A DNA stretch of 64,000 nucleotides. Source: Bdellovibrionales bacterium (GTDB lineage: Bacteria > Bdellovibrionota > Bacteriovoracia > Bacteriovoracales > Bacteriovoracaceae). Below, in pieces: positions 37,451 to 44,881 of the stretch. Made by a program: the position numbers and the translations under genes. The notes under the pieces are model-generated. The model saw only the letters and a program-made list of their open reading frames with translations. It was not told where the DNA came from and searched no databases. Within the stretch, counting starts at the first letter, position 1; every line of letters begins with the position of its first letter. The stretch covers positions 1 through 64,000 of the forward strand of contig JABGUH010000044.1 of NCBI GenBank assembly GCA_018646675.1, written 5' to 3'.

Positions 37451-39922
37451 ATGAGTGTAGAACAGACGAGGGTACTGGTAGTTGATGAGGATCGAGCTTT
37501 TTTAACTGAGCTGGAGTCCTCTCTCGCTCAAGATTGTGAGGTGAAAACGGCTGAAAATACCAAGGATGCCCAGCTGGTATTTCAGACCTTCAAGCCGAAC
37601 ACTGTTATTTTAGATGTCAGTGCTTCAGGTGATGAGTCCTTTGTTGAGTTCTTCTCTAACATCAGGAGAGAGGATCGCAATGTAATCAGAATTGTCACCT
37701 CTAGCGACTATAATAATTTAGAGAACATCATGGATGCGATTAACCGCGCCCATGTTCATAAGTATCTTAAAAAGCCGATCGATATAGATGTTTTGCGGGC
37801 AACTTTACGCCAGACAACAACAGACTATAACGAGACCAAAGCAAGATATGCGGATGAGGAGAAAGGGGAGGCATATAGCAAGCTAAAGACTGTTCTCGAT
37901 ACCGCGAAAGAGGCTAGACAGCATCAGATGGATGCAGATAGCAAGCTGGAGCATGTCGCTGATATTGAAGTTGAAAGAAGACGTTATGCTGCCCACGTAA
38001 AAGAGCTTGAGGCGAGAATTGAGGCCGTTGGAAAAGAGAGCGAGGAGCTTGAGAAGAAGTGGCGGGGAACTGTCAATGAGGTTAAGACCGAGCGAGATGG
38101 ATTTCGGAGTGATCAGGAGAAAGCTGGTTTGGAAGTCCAACGATTAAAGCGTGAGGTTAAGCGTGAACAGGATAGCCGTGCTCATCAAGTTGCTGAAGTG
38201 GAGAGTGAGGCAAAAGGGCAGGTTAGTCAGACTGAAGAGTTGCGTGATCACCTTGAACGTTTGAAAACTGAAGCGGAAGATGCGGCACATATTCGTCAAC
38301 GTGAAATTGAGCAGGAGATGCATGGCCGGGACGAGTTGCGTGAGCAACTAGAGCGTACTAAGGCGGATCTACAGCAGGCGAAAGAGGAACGTAATTTCTT
38401 AGAGATGTCATTACGTGAATTAAAAATTGCTGCTGAGGCCAAAAAAGAGTCGCTGTTAGAAGTGACCGAAGATTTTACTCGTGTCAATCGGGTTAGAAAA
38501 AAAGGAATGGATTCTGTACTCTTTGTAGATAAAGAGGATAGTAATCTTGAAAATTTAAAGCAGATGTTTAGTAAGACCTACAATGTCTATACTGCCAGGA
38601 GTGCAGATGAGGCAATGAAGTCTCTGGGATTAAACAGTGATATCTGTGTTGTTGTTACTGACCAGCTGATTAGTGCTGGCAATGGCTTGGAGTTGGCCGA
38701 GAGAGTAAGTAAGAGTAATTTAGATCTACCTGTTTTCTTACTTTCTGGACGTAATGATGCTGAGTTAATGAAAAAGGCGATTAACTCTGGAGTGGTGACT
38801 CGCTTTATTGAGAAGCCGCTACGGCGAGAAGTTATGATGGAGAACTTGAAAGCTGGTTGTGATATGTTTGACCAGCGTTCAGGAAGATCATTTGTTCTTA
38901 ACAAGAAGAAAGCATTTGTGATTGACTCTATGCAGGCGATGAAAGAGCAAGTGAAGCGGATGGAGTTCCAAGTTTCCGATGAGAGAAAATCCATGTTACT
39001 TAAAATGGATGATGAGCGTTCGGCCTTAGATAGAGAGGTGGCAGAGCGCAGAACTGTTCTTGATGTAGAGCTTAGGGAGCTGGAGTCAGAATTTGGTAAA
39101 AAACGAGAGGTGCAGAATACAAATTTTGAGCAGCAGCGCGACTCACAGAATAGTGAATTTGAAGCGCAAAGAGAAGAGCAGCGGCAACACTTTGCCAAAT
39201 TGGCCGAGGAGAAAGAGCAAGAGAAGCGAGAGATGTTAGAGCAGATCGAGGCTGATCAGTTGAAGGCCAGAGCAGATATGGAAGCTGAACGCGCTCGTTT
39301 TGATCAAGAGCAAAAAGCGCATCAAGAGAAGATGGATAAGGACCTTAAAGAGAAGACTGAAGAGTTTGAGCGTATCGCCAAAAGAAAAGAGGAAGAGCAA
39401 GGCGGTATCATTGATAAGATTGAGAAAGAGCAGCGAGAGATGCGTGATGATCTAGAGAAAGAGAAGAAGGAGCTACGTGAGAAGATTGAGAAAGAGAAGA
39501 AAGATCACTTTGAAAAGATGAAGAGTGAGAAGGATAAGTTTGCTGATGAGAAGAAGCGACTATTAGAGGATATGAAAGAGGACTTAAAGCGTAAGACAGA
39601 TGATGTAGAGGAGAAGTTAAAGGAGCAGAGTGAGCGCTTCCAGGAAGAGCAAGGTGATCTACGTAAGCAGAATGAGGAAGATCGTCAACGTATGTTGGAT
39701 GAGAATGACCAACGCAAGCAAGCTACTGTTACTGAGCTTGAAGCCGTTCAGAAGACCTTCCATCAAGAGGTAACTCGTAAACGAGGCGAGCTTGATAAAG
39801 CGATTGAGATGGAGAAGCAGAAGGCGAAAGCGCAAAGTGGAGCACTGGAAGAGTTACAGGCGAAGTATGATATGTTGTTAGAATCTCGTGAGGCACTTGA
39901 AGCAGAACTGGCCTCTAGGTAG
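37451..39922 (+). CDS. Double-receiver coiled-coil scaffold protein
   Basis: The protein has about 823 residues from the ATG at 37451 (GGAGGAG upstream). Receiver 1 (residues 5-120) has VVDEDRAF, the phospho-Asp in VILDVS and Lys in KYLKKP. A coiled coil follows (130-340). Receiver 2 (350-470) has FVDKEDS, Asp in VVTDQLI and Lys in FIEKP. Then a very long, highly charged coiled coil runs to the end. Both receivers keep the key Asp. No output domain is present, so it is probably a phosphorylation-tuned scaffold. It is the last gene of the operon, before a strong terminator. Confidence 0.8.
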   Translation: MSVEQTRVLVVDEDRAFLTELESSLAQDCEVKTAENTKDAQLVFQTFKPNTVILDVSASGDESFVEFFSNIRREDRNVIRIVTSSDYNNLENIMDAINRAHVHKYLKKPIDIDVLRATLRQTTTDYNETKARYADEEKGEAYSKLKTVLDTAKEARQHQMDADSKLEHVADIEVERRRYAAHVKELEARIEAVGKESEELEKKWRGTVNEVKTERDGFRSDQEKAGLEVQRLKREVKREQDSRAHQVAEVESEAKGQVSQTEELRDHLERLKTEAEDAAHIRQREIEQEMHGRDELREQLERTKADLQQAKEERNFLEMSLRELKIAAEAKKESLLEVTEDFTRVNRVRKKGMDSVLFVDKEDSNLENLKQMFSKTYNVYTARSADEAMKSLGLNSDICVVVTDQLISAGNGLELAERVSKSNLDLPVFLLSGRNDAELMKKAINSGVVTRFIEKPLRREVMMENLKAGCDMFDQRSGRSFVLNKKKAFVIDSMQAMKEQVKRMEFQVSDERKSMLLKMDDERSALDREVAERRTVLDVELRELESEFGKKREVQNTNFEQQRDSQNSEFEAQREEQRQHFAKLAEEKEQEKREMLEQIEADQLKARADMEAERARFDQEQKAHQEKMDKDLKEKTEEFERIAKRKEEEQGGIIDKIEKEQREMRDDLEKEKKELREKIEKEKKDHFEKMKSEKDKFADEKKRLLEDMKEDLKRKTDDVEEKLKEQSERFQEEQGDLRKQNEEDRQRMLDENDQRKQATVTELEAVQKTFHQEVTRKRGELDKAIEMEKQKAKAQSGALEELQAKYDMLLESREALEAELASR

Positions 39923-39967
39923 GAGCTTGGCAGACAGTAATAGATAAGAGTTAGATTATAAATTTGG

Positions 39968-40010
39968 CCCCTTGGTATTCATCGTAATTATCAAGGGGTT
40001 TTTTCTTTTT
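39968..40010 (+). terminator. Rho-independent terminator of the actin operon
   Basis: CCCCTTG (39968-39974) pairs with CAAGGGG (39992-39998) and is followed at once by a T-rich tract. It closes the operon that starts at 29329. Confidence 0.8.
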
Positions 40011-40181
40011 GATTTTGTTAAATTTGTTGACCTCGCCTCCTGCTAAGCTTGTCAGTTTTTCACTTAAACCATGCATTAACTAAGTACAATATTGATTAAT
40101 TTTAAATCAAATTTGGATCAATTTGGATCAAGTTTTACTCATCTTAACCGAATAGATCCATTGAAGGGGGGTCTATTTATA

Positions 40182-41195
40182 ATGGCAAGGGATAAAATAT
40201 TAAATAAAAATGGCAACCATAATCTCTACTTTGTGGTAGTTACGATCTCATTCACCTGTTTTCTACTAGTTCTGGTCAAGTTTGTGATGCTCAATTTGCA
40301 ACAGCGGATAGAGTTGACCATGGCCCAAAAGGGGCAACGAGCGCCAGCCAGCGCTAAGGAGTACTCCGCTTCTCAGCTGTTGGGAGATCAGTTAACTGAA
40401 ATTTTAACTAGAGAAGGTGAGTCAAAGGCGAAAATGTCATATGACTCTAGCCAGAATATGATTGTGGCCACCTTTATCGATGTTGGGGCGATCCGTTTTG
40501 CTAGTAACAGTGCTGAGCTTGGCCCGGCGATGAAGAATAATATTCAAGCTGCAATTCTCCAGATGAGTAAATATCTTTTTAGTAATGAACAAATTCGTAA
40601 CAAGGTTGAGTCACTGGAGATTTCGGGGCACTCTGATCCTCGTTTTAATCAGCAGTATATTGATCCTAAGACCCAGAATCTGGCGGCGCAAAATTATAAT
40701 ATGGAGCTAAGTGCCAAGCGTGCAATCAGTGTCTATCACTTTATCTTCAATTCAGAGGATTTTAAGCTTAAGCATCGCCACTTTATGCACCAGATAACCT
40801 CGATCAGTGGCTTTGGCCATACTCAGCCAGTTGATCTCACTACTGCTCTGGCCAAGGTTGATGGTGATCTCGCTAAAGCAAGGAAGCCGGCGAGTGTAAG
40901 TAAGTGCGGTCGTTATGACTGTGGCTCTTCACGGCGAGTTGAGTTTCGGGTTCGCTTTAGCTCTAAATTGACCAAGAAAGATCTTAAGCTGGTGAATGAA
41001 CTTGTTGCCCAACAGGGCATTAACAGTATTGACCCAATTGTTAGTCTTAATGGGATTGTTGATAGCAAAAAGGAAGAAGTATTGCCAGTGGCAACTAGCA
41101 AAAAGCGTGCTCCTGCCAGCATGGTTAGTAAGCAGAAAGATCAGGTACAGACGCTGCATCCATCTTCGGATCAGCAATTCTCTCCTCTAAAGTAA
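40182..41195 (+). CDS. One-helix membrane protein with OmpA/MotB-like domain
   Basis: The protein has about 337 residues from the ATG at 40182 (GGGGGG ten bases upstream); a TTG at 40092 would add 30 residues. One membrane helix near residues 18-40 (YFVVVTISFTCFLLVLV) leads to a periplasmic OmpA-like domain: IRFASNSAEL, LEISGHSDPRF, LSAKRAISVY and ISGFGHTQPV. This is the layout of MotB and ZorB. The helix has no acidic residue equivalent to the proton-carrying Asp of MotB. It may be a peptidoglycan anchor for its MotA-like partner, encoded next. Confidence 0.7.
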   Translation: MARDKILNKNGNHNLYFVVVTISFTCFLLVLVKFVMLNLQQRIELTMAQKGQRAPASAKEYSASQLLGDQLTEILTREGESKAKMSYDSSQNMIVATFIDVGAIRFASNSAELGPAMKNNIQAAILQMSKYLFSNEQIRNKVESLEISGHSDPRFNQQYIDPKTQNLAAQNYNMELSAKRAISVYHFIFNSEDFKLKHRHFMHQITSISGFGHTQPVDLTTALAKVDGDLAKARKPASVSKCGRYDCGSSRRVEFRVRFSSKLTKKDLKLVNELVAQQGINSIDPIVSLNGIVDSKKEEVLPVATSKKRAPASMVSKQKDQVQTLHPSSDQQFSPLK

Positions 41196-41219
41196 TAGAG
41201 TGATGAAGGAAGGTGTCCA

Positions 41220-42245
41220 ATGCTAAGTGAATTGGCAAATATTATTGAAATCAACCAGGTGGTATTTGCATATATCTTTTTGCCTTTTGTCTTGCTATTG
41301 ACTGCATTGATGGTGGTCGTCAGGTTGGTCATCCTGCATTTTTGTCGCCAGGATCGGAAGTATTTTCAACAGATAAAACAGGGCGCCAGACAGTTTATTA
41401 ATAATGAGCATATGGGTGAGCAGCAGATAGAATTTTCGGTAGTAGTAGCAGATATTGCACGAACCGCCTATGTTCAGTATCAGTTGAAGAGTAATCTGAC
41501 TGGTAAGGTCAATGATATATTGGCCTATAAAAAACATCTTGCTGGCCTGAAGGATGGTATTGTAGAGACAAGTAAGCTTGAGGTAGGAGGTGATTCTGCC
41601 GTTTTGAATATCGCAATGATGGCCAGTAGAGTACTTGCCACTCCGACTACGTTATGGCGCAATTTGAACTGGCCCTCTTTTCATCTATTGGCCAGAGTGT
41701 CCAACATTCTTCCTACTTTCCTTGTTATTATCGGCGCTCTGGGAACACTACTCTCAATCACGCTAATTGTGCCTGAAATTGCTATTTGGGTGCCCTCTGG
41801 TGCGGATAAGGTTAGCTCTTTTGAGTTGATTACTAGTTATTTGGGAGGCACTTTTAACTTTCTCATCCTTTCGGTTATATTTGCACTCCCGATGGCGGTC
41901 TTCAATCATCTTTTAGCAGTTGAAGGAGAGTTGGCCCGAACTAATTATATATTGAAAGAGGGGATTGAGGAGTTGGCAAATCATGTCAGCTTGTTTAATC
42001 GTAATCTTAAAAAAATGGAGAGCGAGCAGATCGAACAGCGGATGTTGAGTGAGATGCACAGTATCAGAGAGCAGATAGGGATTTTGATTGCTCGACCCGT
42101 TGCAACAGGTGGCGGTCCTTCTCGTGGTACCTATACCTCATCAGGTGCGCCAGGATTAAAATTGGTCGGGAATGCGAAGCCCAAAGAGCGTATGAACTAT
42201 CGTGAACTTCGCTCAAAAAGCAAGCAAAAGAAGGTAAGCTTTTAG
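41220..42245 (+). CDS. MotA/TolQ-like membrane protein with conserved basic tail
   Basis: The protein has 341 residues with an N-terminal helix (FLPFVLLLTALMVVVRLV) and a long cytoplasmic loop. The helix pair near 165-240 has ILPTFLVIIGALGTLLSI, the glycine-rich pattern of MotA/TolQ/ExbB channel subunits. The last 33 residues (GAPGLKLV, KPKERMNYRELR, QKKVSF) match the tail of the 175-residue protein at 32641. It follows the OmpA-like gene by 25 bases, so the pair resembles a MotAB/ZorAB-type complex. Energy coupling is uncertain because the partner lacks the acidic residue. Confidence 0.65.
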   Translation: MLSELANIIEINQVVFAYIFLPFVLLLTALMVVVRLVILHFCRQDRKYFQQIKQGARQFINNEHMGEQQIEFSVVVADIARTAYVQYQLKSNLTGKVNDILAYKKHLAGLKDGIVETSKLEVGGDSAVLNIAMMASRVLATPTTLWRNLNWPSFHLLARVSNILPTFLVIIGALGTLLSITLIVPEIAIWVPSGADKVSSFELITSYLGGTFNFLILSVIFALPMAVFNHLLAVEGELARTNYILKEGIEELANHVSLFNRNLKKMESEQIEQRMLSEMHSIREQIGILIARPVATGGGPSRGTYTSSGAPGLKLVGNAKPKERMNYRELRSKSKQKKVSF

Positions 42246-42326
42246 TTCACATTTTGGTTAGAAACGAATAGACTTGATAATCATTAAGTTAATCTTTTTA
42301 TAATGTTGAGTTGAAGGAGTTTTTAG

Positions 42327-42869
42327 ATGGCGGTAACACAAGCTAATGCCGGTGCGGCAGCAAAAGGCGCTGGGGCCAGTAAGGGAATCAGCTTAGGGTT
42401 GGGACTTGGACTTGGAATATATGGACCAATTCTACTGGCTTCAATTTTGGGTGCTGGAGGTTATTTAGGTTATCGTTACTGGAAGAATAGTCAGGAAGCA
42501 TCTGACGGCCAGAAGGAGAAGGGTAAGGAGAAGAGACCGTCAGTTTTGACTCCAACTGTTGCTGCCAGTAAGAAGGTCAATAATGCTCCGGTTAAACCGC
42601 TTGCTCACTCTGAAAAAATGGCAACTCCAGTAGCACCAAGGCCAGCGGCCAGTGATGTTAAAAAGGGGCCAAGAGAGGACTCTACAGATAATAAAATTCA
42701 AAATGCTCTAAAGACCGCTGCCTCAAAAAACTTTACTCTGAAGTTAGACAGTAAGCTAGGTGGAGGCAAGCCAGATGGAAAGAACAAGCCAGCTGCGGCA
42801 CCTCATAGTAAGCCGGCCACTGCTGCACCCAAGAAACCAGTTACTAATACTGGAAATCGAAAAAAGTAA
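42327..42869 (+). CDS. Mms6/MamD-like protein with long basic tail
   Basis: The protein has 180 residues. Residues 23-34 read LGLGLGLGIYGP, the LG-repeat signature of Mms6-type magnetosome proteins with Tyr in place of Trp, followed by a membrane helix (ILLASILGAGGYLGY). The C-terminal 125 residues are rich in Lys, Ala and Pro and are disordered and basic, unlike the acidic iron-binding tail of Mms6. A good GAAGGAG precedes the ATG. It follows the MotA-like gene in the same direction and its stop lies within a 12-base-pair hairpin. Confidence 0.7.
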   Translation: MAVTQANAGAAAKGAGASKGISLGLGLGLGIYGPILLASILGAGGYLGYRYWKNSQEASDGQKEKGKEKRPSVLTPTVAASKKVNNAPVKPLAHSEKMATPVAPRPAASDVKKGPREDSTDNKIQNALKTAASKNFTLKLDSKLGGGKPDGKNKPAAAPHSKPATAAPKKPVTNTGNRKK

Positions 42870-42889
42870 CCAAGTTCACTTGGTTACTT
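42864..42889 (+). terminator. Perfect 12-base inverted repeat after the Mms6-like gene
   Basis: AAGTAACCAAGT and ACTTGGTTACTT are perfect complements separated by two bases, and overlap the stop codon. There is no T-tract. It lies between convergent genes and may act as a terminator or mRNA 3' end stabiliser. Confidence 0.5.
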
Positions 42890-42918
42890 CGAAATTTATA
42901 ACTATTTGATGAAGGTTT

Positions 42919-42938
42919 TAAGGGCGCTTACGAAACGC
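42919..42938 (-). terminator. Hairpin at the end of the coiled-coil gene
   Basis: On the minus strand GGGCG and CGCCC bracket a 9-base loop across the stop codon at 42928, followed by TTAAAA. It is a weak terminator candidate for the minus-strand coiled-coil gene. Confidence 0.35.
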
Positions 42939-43824
42939 CCCTCTCTTGTTGGTGATGCTCATCACCTTGAGCACTACTCATAATATTAAAGTAGCTATTC
43001 TGTAGCAGGATCTTAAGATCTTTCTCGTTAAAGCTCATCTGCTCGTTGGCCAACCCGGTAAAGACCCGTCCGATATTCTCCAACTCATTTTGCAGTTTAT
43101 CATCGATTTGAGTTACAAAATCGGAGCTATCCCGTTTTTGATGCTGCTCTTCACTTAAAGATTTTCTAAGTTCATATCTCTCTTTTTCAATCTGTAGATG
43201 TAGCTCACCCAATAGTTCATCACGACGATCTTTCATCTCCTGCTCAAGTAGGGTCTGGTTCTGCTCACGAGTAGTGTTAAAATCCTCTTTTAACTTCACC
43301 TGCTTAGCTTGAATCTCCTCTTCTAACTTGGCTGACTCAAGTTTCTGATCAGCTAGGAGCTTGGCCATCGTCTGTTCACTGCCATCGATCTGCTCCGTTC
43401 GCTCATTGATCATTTTACTTTTTAGCTCAAGTGCTATCTCCAGCCGATTATACTCTGACTGCATCCACTTGAGTTTGCGATCCATTTCACGGCCCTCAGC
43501 CTCGCTTGCCTTCTGTGAGAGATTTTTACTGGCCCCTGATTCAGGTGCCCATGCACGATCGTAGGTTGACCAAGACTTGATCCAAGCAGATGTCCTATCC
43601 ACCCAGAGAGAGATACGCTCTTCACTACTTGATCTTGCCTCTTCACTACGGGCGAAACTACTAGGTAGACCGTCGACACTTCTCTCTTGGCCAGTTGCTG
43701 CACGAGCTATCTCATGGTTTGAAAGCTCTTCACCATCTATAAACCACTTCTGTACTATCTTTTTAACAAAGACAAAAACGAGAACCATAAATGGTAGAAA
43801 CATTAGCGCAAATAGGACTTCCAT
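42928..43824 (-). CDS. Membrane-anchored coiled-coil protein
   Basis: The protein has about 298 residues from the ATG at 43824 (GAGGTG upstream). One N-terminal membrane helix (VLFALMFLPFMVLVFVFV) is followed by a charged cytoplasmic region and a coiled coil near 115-240 rich in Glu, Lys and Gln (SAKLEEEIQAKQVKLKE). No enzymatic domain is seen. It lies on the opposite strand within the cluster, with its own candidate operator (43856-43870) upstream. It could tether filaments to a membrane; the family is unknown. Confidence 0.65.
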   Translation of the reverse strand: MEVLFALMFLPFMVLVFVFVKKIVQKWFIDGEELSNHEIARAATGQERSVDGLPSSFARSEEARSSSEERISLWVDRTSAWIKSWSTYDRAWAPESGASKNLSQKASEAEGREMDRKLKWMQSEYNRLEIALELKSKMINERTEQIDGSEQTMAKLLADQKLESAKLEEEIQAKQVKLKEDFNTTREQNQTLLEQEMKDRRDELLGELHLQIEKERYELRKSLSEEQHQKRDSSDFVTQIDDKLQNELENIGRVFTGLANEQMSFNEKDLKILLQNSYFNIMSSAQGDEHHQQERGVS

Positions 43825-43855
43825 ATTTTTCACCTCAAACAAAAGTTAGTATTAC

Positions 43856-43870
43856 TGAGACAATATCTCA
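43856..43870. promoter_or_regulatory. Palindromic operator candidate TGAGA-N5-TCTCA (copy 1)
   Basis: TGAGA CAATA TCTCA is a perfect 5-base inverted repeat centred 39 bases before the start of the minus-strand coiled-coil gene. The same palindrome with the same spacing occurs at 47118-47132. Two copies in promoter positions within one cluster suggest a shared regulator. Confidence 0.45.
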
Positions 43871-43993
43871 TTATTTTACCCTAAATATTCAGGAGAGCCT
43901 AAGGGTAAATCTTTTTCTCAGCATAGCAATGGGATATTAATAAGACAATATATTCTAGGCAGTTATTTAACTATCTGCCCCCTTCATGACACA

Positions 43994-44629
43994 CTATTTC
44001 AATTTTTGGTATGCTTGGACTACATCTTGAAATTTCTCTTTGGCACTCTCCTGGGCCTCCTCATTGTGGTTAACATAGCGATCAGGGTGAAACTTGGCGG
44101 CCAGGTTCAGGTAGGCGCGATGGAGCTCCTTGGGACCCACTTCTGGGGTCACCCCCAGGGTATCGTAGAGAGTTTCACGATCAATCACGGTTAAATTGGA
44201 GATTAGGCTGGCGAGTTCTTGTTCCCATTGAGTGCGGCTGAGATACATCGGCATTGCCGCTTGCTCTAAAATCTGCATATCTCGATCATCAATAACCCCA
44301 TCTAGCTGGGTAAAGGTGACCATCAGGCGTAAAAGCTCCCGTTTACTCTCTGGAGTAAGATTTTTACCCAGGGAGAAGAAGAAGCTGCGGATTTTAGGAG
44401 TGGAGTTCTCCCCTTTGGTGGTCGTGGTGAGAATCAGTTGAGTGAACTCCTCCACCATCTGGCGTGGGATAATTTTCTGGCAGCGCTGGCGGATGTTCTG
44501 CTCTACCTGACTGGTCTTACGTCTCTCCAGCCGATGGGCGAGGTACTGGGCATAGTGGATAAATCCCATCAAGATATTGGTCTGTTGGAGTATATTAGGG
44601 ATAACACTTCCGAGCTTTTTTACTGTCAC
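43994..44629 (-). CDS. TerB-like and J-domain protein (DjlA-like)
   Basis: The 211-residue protein starts at GTG with AAGG upstream. Residues about 50-135 are helical and TerB-like (FTQLDGVIDDRDMQILEQAA). The last 65 are a J-domain with the HPD motif (AAKFHPDRYVN) that stimulates Hsp70 (DnaK). DjlA has the same order but a membrane anchor; none is seen here. The open frame continues upstream without an alternative start. It may recruit DnaK to organelle or filament proteins. Confidence 0.75.
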   Translation of the reverse strand: MTVKKLGSVIPNILQQTNILMGFIHYAQYLAHRLERRKTSQVEQNIRQRCQKIIPRQMVEEFTQLILTTTTKGENSTPKIRSFFFSLGKNLTPESKRELLRLMVTFTQLDGVIDDRDMQILEQAAMPMYLSRTQWEQELASLISNLTVIDRETLYDTLGVTPEVGPKELHRAYLNLAAKFHPDRYVNHNEEAQESAKEKFQDVVQAYQKLK

Positions 44630-44881
44630 TAACGCCTTGTGTCCGCGAGCGACGGCCCTCCCCAGTCGGTAGATCGATCTTTGAAAGAGATGGTTAAACT
44701 TAATAACATCACCTACTGCATTTGATAGTTGAGTTGTGCTACTAAGATCAACATATTTTAGATAAAAAATATACTGAATAATTCATCTATCGTTTATAAT
44801 TATTAACATATTAGTATCTAGTTTAAATGGTGATCTGCTAGTTCATTTTGGGTGGCATCACTTAGCGAGATAGGTTGAACT

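Noticed and set aside
40182-42245. Zorya-type antiphage system (ZorAB)
   Set aside because: The pair has a similar layout, but no ZorC/D/E-like helicase or nuclease is nearby, the key acidic residue is missing and the neighbours are organelle-type genes.
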